A stretch of 8,868 nt of DNA. Source: an uncultured Phycisphaerales bacterium (GTDB lineage Bacteria; Planctomycetota; Phycisphaerae; Sedimentisphaerales; Anaerobacaceae). The first letter of the stretch is position 1. Every line of letters begins with the position of its first letter. A model generated the notes under the pieces. It did no database searches. It saw nothing but the letters and a program-made list of their open reading frames with translations, and was not told where the DNA came from. The position numbers were made by a program, and so were the translations under genes. The stretch is taken from assembly GCA_937868145.1 (NCBI GenBank), contig CALMMH010000946.1:1-8868 (forward strand). Reading direction: 5' to 3'. Shown here piece after piece: positions 1-6,476 of this stretch.

Positions 1-21
1 TGGACTGACCGCCCGCCCCCG

Positions 22-76
22 AAAACGCCAACAGGGCCGTCGCCCGCCCTTGTCGGGAAGGCAATGGCCCTGTTGG
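22..76 (-). terminator. Candidate terminator hairpin downstream of efp
   Basis: Positions 28-38 (CCAACAGGGCC) and 66-76 (GGCCCTGTTGG) are a perfect 11-bp inverted repeat around a 27-base loop, and the loop can form a small inner stem (43-46 with 54-57). Read on the minus strand, the stem is followed after two bases by TTTT (25-22), so it could act as a weak intrinsic terminator for efp. The T-run is short and the loop is long, so it might equally be an mRNA 3'-end stabilising structure. Confidence 0.4.
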
Positions 77-87
77 GAATCGTTGTC

Positions 88-107
88 GCACGGGCGAGGG
101 CCCGTGC
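88..107 (-). other. Perfect 8-bp hairpin directly after efp
   Basis: GCACGGGC (88-95) and GCCCGTGC (100-107) form a perfect 8-bp GC-rich stem with a 4-base loop, lying 11 bases past the efp stop codon. No T-run follows it on the minus strand, so it is not a classical terminator by itself. Together with the larger hairpin at 28-76 it makes a tandem 3'-end structure, probably helping termination or protecting the transcript. Confidence 0.45.
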
Positions 108-118
108 ATTCGATATTC

Positions 119-679
119 TTAGGCTTTGGCTCGGCCGCCGTAGGAGCCGTCCTCGGTGTTCACGCGAAGGATCTCCCCGACCTCGATGAACGGGGGCACG
201 CGAACCCGCAGGCCGCCTTCCAGCGTGGCGTCCTTCATCTGGTTGGTCGCGGTGGCGCCCCTGGGCACCGGGGTCGTCTCGGTCACCGCCAGCTCGACCA
301 CCTTGGGCAATTCGAGCGACACGATGTTGCCGTCGTGCGTCAGCGCCACCACGTGCGTGTTCGGCTTGAAATACTTGATCGAATCGCCGAGCAGCTCGCT
401 GGAAACGGTGAGCTGATCGTACGTCTTGCTGTCCATGAAGATGTGCTCGTCTTTGTCCGAGTAGAGATACTCCATCTCGCGTCGGTCGAGGAAGGCCAGC
501 TCGACGTCCTCCGTGGACCGCAGGCGTTTCTCGATCATCGTTCCGTCGGCGAGCCGCCGGAGCTTCGCCTGCACGAATGCCCGGAGGTTGCCCGGCGTGA
601 CGTGCGTCGACACCGTGCAGATGCACAACTGTCCGTCCATCATGAAGGCCATTCCCGGCCTCATTTCGCTTGCCTTCAC
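119..679 (-). CDS. efp: Translation elongation factor P
   Basis: EF-P binds between the P and E sites of the ribosome and rescues stalling at polyproline stretches. The protein has the three-barrel EF-P architecture: a KOW-like N-terminal barrel, a middle OB domain (EYLYSDKDEHIFMD region) and a C-terminal OB domain ending in VNTEDGSYGGRAKA, close to the usual EF-P tail. I place the start at the GTG at 677-679 (186 aa), because a perfect 7-base Shine-Dalgarno match (685-691) sits 5 bases upstream. A longer start at the GTG 686-688 (189 aa) is possible, but it would place that motif across its own start codon. The loop that normally reads PGKGxAF reads PGNLRAF, so Asn replaces the lysine (E. 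coli Lys34) that is lysylated in the classical form; Arg lies two residues on. The gene is monocistronic here, with its own promoter at 812-840 and hairpins after the stop. Family assignment is secure; the modification state is inference. Confidence 0.96.
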   Translation of the reverse strand: MKASEMRPGMAFMMDGQLCICTVSTHVTPGNLRAFVQAKLRRLADGTMIEKRLRSTEDVELAFLDRREMEYLYSDKDEHIFMDSKTYDQLTVSSELLGDSIKYFKPNTHVVALTHDGNIVSLELPKVVELAVTETTPVPRGATATNQMKDATLEGGLRVRVPPFIEVGEILRVNTEDGSYGGRAKA

Positions 680-684
680 TGCTT

Positions 685-691
685 TCACCTC
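685..691 (-). promoter_or_regulatory. Ribosome binding site deciding the efp start
   Basis: The minus strand reads GAGGTGA here, a 7-base perfect complement to the 16S rRNA 3' end. It lies 5 bases before the GTG at 677-679. This is the strongest such site in the window, and it favours the second of two in-frame GTG codons as the true efp start. Confidence 0.6.
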
Positions 692-811
692 AGATCAAAC
701 CCAAACTCTTGGATTCCGCCGTGATGGGTATGTCCGGACCTGCCCGGCCGACCACGACACACACGAAAGCCGCCGCACCCGCTTCTGGCAGCAACGGCGA
801 ACAAACCAATA

Positions 812-840
812 ACTATACGTCAGTCGGAACCCCTTGTCAA
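812..840 (-). promoter_or_regulatory. Sigma70-type promoter of efp
   Basis: On the minus strand TTGACA (840-835) is followed, after exactly 17 bases, by TATAGT (817-812). This is a consensus -35 and a near-consensus -10 box. Predicted transcription would begin near 805, giving an efp leader of roughly 115-125 bases. No other minus-strand gene is close enough to use it. Confidence 0.75.
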
Positions 841-1311
841 GAAACACTTTGGACGCGTTGGACTGTTCCTGGCGCCCGAAAAGGAAAAAAAACCTCTACG
901 GTTCACGTCGGGAAGATCGTCAGCGGAGGAAATGGGCCTCTCCTGGTTCGGCGCAAAAATAGAGGGAGACAGCGACCCCCCATAGCCTTGAACGGTCTGC
1001 CGCCCCCCCTGGAAAGAAGGAAGGAGTATCGAAGAAAGCTTGTTTGCCTCTGCCGCTGGGTGTCGGCATCAGCACCCCTTACACGCAAAGTATACGGCGG
1101 ATTTGGGCGGAGGCCAAACGCGGAAAGGCTTGTTTTGGCGGGAACGAAAAGAGGCCTTTTCGAGCACGGGTCGCGCGGGCCGACAAACGCCGGGCCGGCG
1201 TCCGAAAATCGCACTTTCAGGCCCGATGGAACGTATAACAAGCGGGATTTCAAGGTTTCTGCAAGGCGAAAAACCGCATCCATCTTGGCCCGTCGCCAGG
1301 CACAATACCGA
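841..1311. other. Long non-coding stretch between efp and gyrA promoters
   Basis: Open frames cross this stretch on both strands (165 aa minus at 903-1400; 260 aa plus at 670-1452), but I see no protein family in them. Their composition is rich in Arg, Pro and Ser without domain character. Third-position GC in a sampled part of the plus frame is near 50 percent, unlike the strongly GC-biased third positions of gyrA, so I treat the stretch as non-coding. Small structures seen: an A8 run (887-894 region), C-runs near 976-982 and 1003-1010, a GAAAAG-AGGC-CTTTTC hairpin near 1146-1161, and a 13-base dyad CGCCGG-G-CCGGCG at 1188-1200. No known RNA class is recognised. Confidence 0.5.
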
Positions 1312-1340
1312 TTGACTTTTTCTCCCGATGCCGGTACTTT
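1312..1340 (+). promoter_or_regulatory. Possible gyrA promoter
   Basis: TTGACT (1312-1317) and TACTTT (1335-1340) are separated by 17 bases. The -35 matches the consensus at 5 of 6 positions. The -10 matches only at its most conserved positions (first, second and last). A start near 1347 would give a gyrA leader of about 120 bases containing the hairpin at 1413-1443. No better candidate is visible closer to the gene. Confidence 0.35.
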
Positions 1341-1412
1341 GAGCGTTTTGGAGCAAGCCCTGACTACGGATGGTGGCCGGCCTTCACGTGAGCGCGTCAC
1401 CCCTTTGAATTT

Positions 1413-1443
1413 GCGGCAACCCGGCGACTGCGTAGGTTGCTGT
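1413..1443 (+). other. Hairpin in the gyrA leader
   Basis: GCAACC (1416-1421) pairs with GGTTGC (1435-1440), and the stem can be extended outward to about 9 bp using two G-U pairs and one G-C pair. It closes a 13-base loop and ends 25 bases before the gyrA start codon. It may influence translation initiation or mRNA stability; no function can be shown from sequence. Confidence 0.3.
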
Positions 1444-1468
1444 CCAGGATAGTGAGAAGATAGGGAAT

Positions 1469-4030
1469 ATGAAGGAAACGGAACAAAAACCGAGAGATCA
1501 TTTTGAAGAGAAACCGATTCTTGACGAACTCAAGAATTCGTATCTGAACTACGCGATGAGCGTCATCGTTTCGCGCGCTCTGCCCGACGTCCGCGACGGC
1601 CTGAAACCCTCGCAACGCCGCGTTCTCGTCGCGATGAACGACCTGAACCTCGGGCCTCGCGGCGCCCACCGAAAGTGCGCCAAGATCGTCGGCGACACCA
1701 GCGGCAACTACCACCCCCACGGCGACCAGGCCACCTACGGCACCCTCGTCCGCATGGGCCAGGAATGGAACATGCGGTACACGCTGGTCAATCCCCAGGG
1801 GAACTTCGGCAGCATCGACGCCGACCCCCCCGCCGCCATGCGATACACCGAAGCCCGCATGACCGCTCCGGCGACCGAGATGATGGCCGACCTCGACTAC
1901 GACACCGTCGATTTCGTCCCCAATTACGATGAAACCCGCACCGAGCCGGTCGTCCTGCCCTCGCGGTTCCCGAACCTCCTGGTCAACGGCTCCACCGGCA
2001 TCGCCGTCGGCATGGCCACCAATATCCCGCCGCACAACCTCCGCGAGGTCTGCGACGCCCTGCTGCTGGTCATCGACGACCCCAAGTGCGGCTTCAAAGA
2101 AATCATGAAGGTCCTGCCCGGCCCCGATTTTCCCACCGGCGGCATCATCTGCGGCCGCAAGGGCATCGTCGACGCCTACACCACCGGCCGCGGCCACCTG
2201 ACCGTTCGCGGCAGGGCCGAGATCGAATCCAATAAAAAAGGAAAAGACCAGATCATCGTCACCGAGATCCCCTACACGGTGATCAAAACCACGATCGTCG
2301 CGAAGATCGCCGAATGCGTCCACGACGGCTCGCTGCCCGAAGTGTCGGATGTCCGCGATGAATCCGACCGCCAGGGCCTGCGGATCGTCGTCGAGATCAA
2401 AAAGGACGCCGACGCCGAGATCGCCCTGAACAAGATCTACCAGTACACGGCCCTCCAGACGACCTTCGCGATTGCCAACATCGCTTTGGTCAACAGCCGG
2501 CCGGAGACCCTCAGCATCCGCGAGATGCTCGACCTGTTCGTCGAGCACCGCAAAGAGGTCATCCGCCGTCGCAGCACCTTCCTGATGAAGCGGGCCCGCA
2601 ACCGGGCGCACATCCTGGAAGGCTTGATCCTCGCGGTCAGCGACATCGACGAGATCATCGAACTGATCAAAAAATCGCCCGACGTCCCGACGGCCAAGAT
2701 CAACTTGATGAAGAAGCCCCTCCGCCTGGCCGAGAGCCAGACGCTCCGAAAGCTCCTGCCTGCGGAGTTCGTCCGGGAGAAGAGCAAGAGCGACCAGTTC
2801 CTCACCGGCCCGCAGGCCGATGCGATCTTGAACATGCAGTTGCATCGCCTGACCGGTCTGGAAATCGAGAAGCTCGCCAAGGATTACGCCGGCCTGGTCG
2901 AGGAGATCAAAGGCTACGAGGCCATCCTGGCCGACGAAAAAATCCTGCTCGACATCATTCGGAGCGACATCGCCGAGATCAAAGAGAAGTACGGCGACAA
3001 ACGCCGAACCCAGATCGCCGGCAGCGTCGAGGCCCTCGACATCGAGGACCTGATCGCCGACGAGGACGTGATCGTCACGGTCAGCCACGCCGGCTACATC
3101 AAGCGGATGCCCATCGACACCTACAAGCGTCAGGGCCGCGGCGGCCGGGGCATCATCGGCTCCGACCTCCGGGAGGACGACTTCATCAAGCACCTGTTCG
3201 TCGCCTCCACGCACGACTACCTGTTGATCTTCACCAATCGCGGCCGGTGCTACTGGCTGCGGGTGTACGACGTGCCGGCGATGAGCCGCCAGAGCAAGGG
3301 TCGAAGCATCGCCAACCTGCTGAACCTGGCGAATCAGACGATCGCCTCGATCATCTCGGTCAGCAGCTTCGAGGACCCCGAAGGCGCCACGCCGCGACAA
3401 CTGGTCATGGCGACCAAGGACGGCCTGGTCAAGAAAACCGAGCTGAGTCAGTACAGCAACCCGCGTTCGAGCGGCGTGATCGCGGTCAATCTCGATCCGA
3501 CCGACGCCCTGATCGGCGTGGCCCTGACCACCGGCAGCGACCACATCATCCTGGGCACGCGCGACGGCATGACGATCCAATTCGACGAGAAGCAGGTCCG
3601 CTCGATGGGCCGGGCCTCGCGGGGCGTCCGCGGCATCAAGTTGCGGCCGAACGACGAGGTGGTCGGCATGGTCATCCCCGACGAGAAGGCGGCCCTCTTC
3701 ACCGTCTGCGAGATGGGTTACGGCAAGCGGACGGGCGTCGAGAACTACCGCGACCAGACCCGCGGCGGCGTGGGTCTCAAGAACATCAAGACCAGCGACC
3801 GCAACGGCAAGGTCGTTTCGCTCAAGTCCGTCCTGCCGGGCGACGATCTGATGTTGATCACCGCCAACGGCATGATCATCCGCACCGGTCTCGACGAGAT
3901 CCGCTCCATCGGACGCAATACGCAAGGCGTCCGCCTGATCAACCTGAAAGAAGACGACAAGCTCGTGGCCGCCGAGAAGATCGCCGCCGAGGATCTCGAA
4001 GGCGAAGAAGGCGCGGCGCCGGAGCAGTAA
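1469..4030 (+). CDS. gyrA: DNA gyrase subunit A
   Basis: This is the breakage-reunion subunit of gyrase, which introduces negative supercoils with GyrB. The 853 residues match the family (E. coli 875). The N-terminal domain opens with the conserved SYLNYAMSVIVSRALPDVRDG segment. The catalytic tyrosine is Y126 in AAMRYTEARM. The C-terminal beta-pinwheel (about 540-835) carries the gyrase-specific GyrA box as QGRGGRG at 555-561, which argues for GyrA rather than ParC, and the protein ends in an acidic tail as in supercoiling-competent GyrA. In the quinolone-resistance region, HPHGDQATYG places Q87 and G91 where E. coli has S83 and D87. The ATG at 1469 has only a weak AGGG three bases upstream, but the N-terminus fits the family length. 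No gyrB is in the window; holA follows on the same strand. A 917-codon antisense open frame across the gene is a shadow of its GC-rich third positions. Confidence 0.97.
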   Translation: MKETEQKPRDHFEEKPILDELKNSYLNYAMSVIVSRALPDVRDGLKPSQRRVLVAMNDLNLGPRGAHRKCAKIVGDTSGNYHPHGDQATYGTLVRMGQEWNMRYTLVNPQGNFGSIDADPPAAMRYTEARMTAPATEMMADLDYDTVDFVPNYDETRTEPVVLPSRFPNLLVNGSTGIAVGMATNIPPHNLREVCDALLLVIDDPKCGFKEIMKVLPGPDFPTGGIICGRKGIVDAYTTGRGHLTVRGRAEIESNKKGKDQIIVTEIPYTVIKTTIVAKIAECVHDGSLPEVSDVRDESDRQGLRIVVEIKKDADAEIALNKIYQYTALQTTFAIANIALVNSRPETLSIREMLDLFVEHRKEVIRRRSTFLMKRARNRAHILEGLILAVSDIDEIIELIKKSPDVPTAKINLMKKPLRLAESQTLRKLLPAEFVREKSKSDQFLTGPQADAILNMQLHRLTGLEIEKLAKDYAGLVEEIKGYEAILADEKILLDIIRSDIAEIKEKYGDKRRTQIAGSVEALDIEDLIADEDVIVTVSHAGYIKRMPIDTYKRQGRGGRGIIGSDLREDDFIKHLFVASTHDYLLIFTNRGRCYWLRVYDVPAMSRQSKGRSIANLLNLANQTIASIISVSSFEDPEGATPRQLVMATKDGLVKKTELSQYSNPRSSGVIAVNLDPTDALIGVALTTGSDHIILGTRDGMTIQFDEKQVRSMGRASRGVRGIKLRPNDEVVGMVIPDEKAALFTVCEMGYGKRTGVENYRDQTRGGVGLKNIKTSDRNGKVVSLKSVLPGDDLMLITANGMIIRTGLDEIRSIGRNTQGVRLINLKEDDKLVAAEKIAAEDLEGEEGAAPEQ

Positions 4031-4045
4031 GATAAGCGTGAGACG

Positions 4046-4113
4046 GGTCCTATTCGTCCTCTCTGTCCTATGGGTCCTATCGGACAAAGAGGACTCCTCG
4101 GACGAATAGGACC
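4046..4113. repeat. GTCCTAT-type repeat forming a long hairpin
   Basis: GGTCCTATTCGTCC (4046-4059) and GGACGAATAGGACC (4100-4113) are a perfect 14-bp inverted repeat. Inside it TCT-C-TGTCC (4060-4068) can pair with GGACA-A-AGA (4082-4090). The heptamer GTCCTAT occurs directly at 4047-4053, 4065-4071 and 4074-4080, and inverted at 4106-4112. The element takes up most of the 106-base gap between gyrA and holA. I recall similar GTCCTAT/ATAGGAC tracts between genes in planctomycete genomes, which suggests an interspersed REP-like repeat. There is no T-run, so transcription may continue into holA, with the hairpin setting a boundary in mRNA stability. Confidence 0.75.
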
Positions 4114-4136
4114 TCCTCGCGTCGGACCGATCCTCA

Positions 4137-5102
4137 ATGACCGATCGCATTCACGTCATCGCCGGCAAGGACGAATCGCTCGTCGGGGCCAAGGCCCAGG
4201 AGCTCGTCGATGAGCTATTGGACACCCAGCAGCGAATGACCGCCCTCTTGACGGTCGAAGGCGATGAAGCGGTCGTCTCGGAAGTCCTCGACGAACTCAA
4301 GACCGTCCCGTTCCTGGCCGACAAGCGCGTCGTCCTGGTCAAGAACGCCGACGGCTTCATCTCCAAGCACCGCGAGTTCCTCGAACGGTACTTCGAGAAG
4401 CCCGCCGCCACCGGCGTCCTCATCCTCGCCGTCGGAAGCTGGGACGCCCGCACGAGACTGGCCAAGATGCTCGCCAAGGTCGGCTCGCTGACCACGATGG
4501 AATCGCCGCCGAAATGGAAGCTGGGCGAACACCTCGTGCAACACGCCATCGCCAAGCACAAGATCAAGCTCAACCGCGACGCCGCGGAAATGCTCGTCGA
4601 ACTGATCGGCGACGAGTTGGCTCAACTCTATAACGAGTTGGAGAAGCTGATGCTGTTCGCCGGCGAGGGAAAGATGATCACCGCCGCCCATGTGGAGTCG
4701 CTGATCGGCCGGCATCGCGTGTACGGCGCGTTCGAGGTCATCGACGCGATCACCGCCGGCAACGCAGGCCAGGCGGTGACGCGTCTGCGCAACATGTTCG
4801 AGCAGGACAAAACCGCCGAGTACACCGTGGTCGGCGCGTTCGCCTATCACCTCCGGCGGATGTTCCAGGCCAAAGTCCTCCTGGAGAAACGAACCAGCCC
4901 GATCGACGTCGCCAAGCAGCTCCGCATCTTCTACAACAAGGATCGCTTCTTCGCCCAGCTCCAACGAATGACGCTCTCGCAAATCGCGGGCGTTCTGGAG
5001 GAGTTGGCGGCGGTCGATTATGCCACGAAGACCGGCCAGGCCCAAACCGCGATCGCCATCGAGCAACTGGTCCTCAAACTCGCCGTCGCCTCGCCGCGAT
5101 AG
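4137..5102 (+). CDS. holA: DNA polymerase III, delta subunit
   Basis: The delta subunit is the 'wrench' of the clamp loader: it opens the beta sliding clamp so that it can be placed on DNA. The 321 residues are close to the family length (E. coli 343). The N-terminal part (IHVIAGKDESLVGAKAQELVDELL, then LADKRVVLVKNADGF) is the typical ATPase-like but non-ATP-binding delta fold, with no Walker A motif. The middle segment has the DELAQLYNELEKLMLFAG and ITAAHVESLIG motifs common to HolA, and the C-terminal helical collar (about 205-321) contains AYHLRRMFQAKVLLE. The start ATG at 4137 has no clear Shine-Dalgarno sequence upstream. The gene lies 106 bases after gyrA on the same strand and probably shares its transcript, since no separate promoter is evident. 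The assignment is firm at family level. Confidence 0.92.
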   Translation: MTDRIHVIAGKDESLVGAKAQELVDELLDTQQRMTALLTVEGDEAVVSEVLDELKTVPFLADKRVVLVKNADGFISKHREFLERYFEKPAATGVLILAVGSWDARTRLAKMLAKVGSLTTMESPPKWKLGEHLVQHAIAKHKIKLNRDAAEMLVELIGDELAQLYNELEKLMLFAGEGKMITAAHVESLIGRHRVYGAFEVIDAITAGNAGQAVTRLRNMFEQDKTAEYTVVGAFAYHLRRMFQAKVLLEKRTSPIDVAKQLRIFYNKDRFFAQLQRMTLSQIAGVLEELAAVDYATKTGQAQTAIAIEQLVLKLAVASPR

Positions 5103-5163
5103 GGCCCGACTCCCCCATTTCGCGACTTTCTTCAGAAGCTCCAGGCAGGGAACTCCTCCACAA

Positions 5164-5490
5164 CTACAGCAGGCGAACACCACTGCGAGAGATCTCACTG
5201 GCCAGCGGATCGTTGGGACCAAATCGGTCCGGTGTAAACGGCTGGGGCTCAATGCGATCGTCGATAGCGGCCGCCCATTGCATCAAGGCAATGCGGTCCT
5301 GGAAAAGAGCATCAGAGAAATCCGGTGATATGACCGCCACGTCGATATCGCTCCAGGGACACGCCGCGCCTGTGGCCTGAGAACCGTACAGGTACGCCGC
5401 ATCGACCCGCAGGTGCAGGCGAACAACAGCCAGAAACCGCTCAACACTGGCTATGACATCCGGTGCGATTTGACCTCTATCTTTCGACAT
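5164..5490 (-). CDS. Solitary MNT-type nucleotidyltransferase
   Basis: A 108-residue minimal nucleotidyltransferase of the polymerase-beta superfamily (NTP_transf_2-like). The active-site signature is intact: G36-S37, then ten residues, then D48-I-D50 (YLYGSQATG...WSDIDVAV), so the metal-binding aspartates are present and the protein is probably active. Proteins of this size normally act as the MNT half of HEPN-MNT toxin-antitoxin pairs, where they transfer AMP to a HEPN toxin. No HEPN gene is present on either side: 50 bases upstream is the DUF1848 gene, and downstream is the convergent holA 61 bases away. It is therefore an orphan, a relic of a pair, or acts on a distant partner. A TACAAT box only 6 bases before the ATG suggests a leaderless transcript. 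Superfamily is confident, substrate unknown. Confidence 0.82.
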   Translation of the reverse strand: MSKDRGQIAPDVIASVERFLAVVRLHLRVDAAYLYGSQATGAACPWSDIDVAVISPDFSDALFQDRIALMQWAAAIDDRIEPQPFTPDRFGPNDPLASEISRSGVRLL

Positions 5491-5496
5491 GAGTCC

Positions 5497-5526
5497 ATTG
5501 TACCGCCAGAAGCGATGTCTCTACAA
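5497..5526 (-). promoter_or_regulatory. Possible leaderless promoter of the MNT gene
   Basis: On the minus strand TACAAT (5502-5497) matches the -10 consensus at 5 of 6 positions. A weak TTGTAG -35 (5526-5521) lies 18 bases upstream. The box ends 6 bases before the ATG at 5490-5488, so transcription would begin at or next to the start codon. The gene also has no good Shine-Dalgarno sequence, which fits a leaderless message. Co-transcription with the DUF1848 gene 50 bases upstream is the alternative. Confidence 0.35.
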
Positions 5527-5540
5527 CGCTCTTGGCGGTC

Positions 5541-6476
5541 TCACCACAGCGTTTCCCGGCGTAGTTCGCGAACCCATTCGTCGGATCGGGCCTTGGAGAA
5601 ACCCAGGAAGGCGGAGGCGGGATCGTGTTCGTCGAACGCCCGGCGGGCGACAGCTTTGTTCGCGTTGGCGTAGCAGTAGACGCAACCATGCGGGCAAGTA
5701 TCGTACGTGCCGAGGTCCAGACTCTCCGTGCAGCCGCAGCCGGGCCGCGTGGGCTTTTCGTTCCAGACGAGGTCCTGCGGGTGGAACAACCGCTCGATGA
5801 GCGAACCGTCGATGCAATGGGCTTGCTGGATCGCTTCGCAGAGAAGGGATTCGCCGCAGCAGGAGTGCATCCGCATCCCGTGCTCGCGGGCGATCTCGGC
5901 CAGCCGGGCGGCCAGTTCGATTCGCTCGCCTTCGGAGGCGTAGACGATCCGCAGGTTCTCCGTCTGCTCCAACAGGCGGAAGTTGCGATCCACCTTGCGA
6001 TAGGGCATAACGAAGCTGAAGTAGCACCGCTCGACGAGCCCCTCCAACTCACAGGCGAGTTTCGTGAACTCGCGGAGGTAGAACTCGCCGTCGCAGACGC
6101 TCGACAACACGATGGGATCGAATCGCCAGTTGATGTGCGCAGGCGAATAGCGACGGCTCAGGTCCTTGAGCGTCCGCAGAGCGACGGCTTTGTCCACCTC
6201 ACTCTCGAAGACCGACGGCACGCCCGTGACTGTGTAGTTGAAATAGAACCGGTGCCCGAGCCGGTCGAGCGTGTCGAGGTGCTCGACGAACGGCGTGAAA
6301 TCCTTCGACCAGAAGACAAAACACGTCACATCCTCGTGCCGCAGCGAAACGATGTATCGCTTGCCGCCGAAGGGGTGCACCACGCCGGCGAACCCCTCGC
6401 GCACCCGGCCCATGAACCACCGTCCATAAAAAGCCGGCACATCCGTTCTTCGCGATACCGAGATGATCTGTTTCAT
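5541..6476 (-). CDS. DUF1848 protein with radical-SAM-like cysteine cluster
   Basis: A 311-residue member of DUF1848, an uncharacterised family. The diagnostic N-terminus is ISVSRRTDVPAFYGRWF (from residue 5), followed by a CFVFWSKDFTPF segment, HINWRFDPIVLSS (115-127) and PYRKVDRNF. The C-terminal part carries nine cysteines: C206, C207, C213, C221, C247, C249, and then C261-x3-C265-x2-C268 in TCPHGCVYCYAN. That last spacing is the one that binds a 4Fe-4S cluster in radical SAM enzymes, but here it is C-terminal rather than N-terminal, as is known for this family. I chose the ATG at 6474-6476 because homologues begin at MKQIISVSRR; the open frame extends to 6581 with 35 extra residues of non-family sequence. 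A TACAAT box at 6519-6514 could be its promoter, but no matching -35 is seen. The enzyme's reaction is unknown. A broken relative lies at 7849-7932. Confidence 0.9.
   Translation of the reverse strand: MKQIISVSRRTDVPAFYGRWFMGRVREGFAGVVHPFGGKRYIVSLRHEDVTCFVFWSKDFTPFVEHLDTLDRLGHRFYFNYTVTGVPSVFESEVDKAVALRTLKDLSRRYSPAHINWRFDPIVLSSVCDGEFYLREFTKLACELEGLVERCYFSFVMPYRKVDRNFRLLEQTENLRIVYASEGERIELAARLAEIAREHGMRMHSCCGESLLCEAIQQAHCIDGSLIERLFHPQDLVWNEKPTRPGCGCTESLDLGTYDTCPHGCVYCYANANKAVARRAFDEHDPASAFLGFSKARSDEWVRELRRETLW

Noticed and set aside
879..900. A minus-strand T8 run that could be an intrinsic terminator
   Set aside because: No stable GC-rich stem precedes it on the minus strand, and no minus-strand gene ends there.
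976..1010. Possible G-quadruplex on the minus strand from the C-runs
   Set aside because: Only two long G-runs separated by about 20 bases are present; a stable four-run arrangement is not evident.
903..1400. A 165-codon minus frame and a 260-codon plus frame (670-1452) between efp and gyrA
   Set aside because: No family is recognised, composition is not protein-like, third-position GC is near 50 percent in a sampled part, and the plus frame runs through the efp promoter and leader.
3247..4035. A 262-codon plus-strand frame overlapping the gyrA 3' half
   Set aside because: It is rich in Arg, Gly, Asp and Gln and lies wholly inside the confident gyrA frame, so it is a frame shadow.
1397..4150. 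A 917-codon open frame antisense to gyrA
   Set aside because: It mirrors gyrA almost exactly and its protein is a run of Asp, Val, Gly and Leu with no family character. GC-rich third positions of gyrA remove stop codons from the opposite strand.
4215..5252. A 345-codon open frame antisense to holA
   Set aside because: It shadows holA, has no recognisable domain, and the holA protein matches its family along its length.
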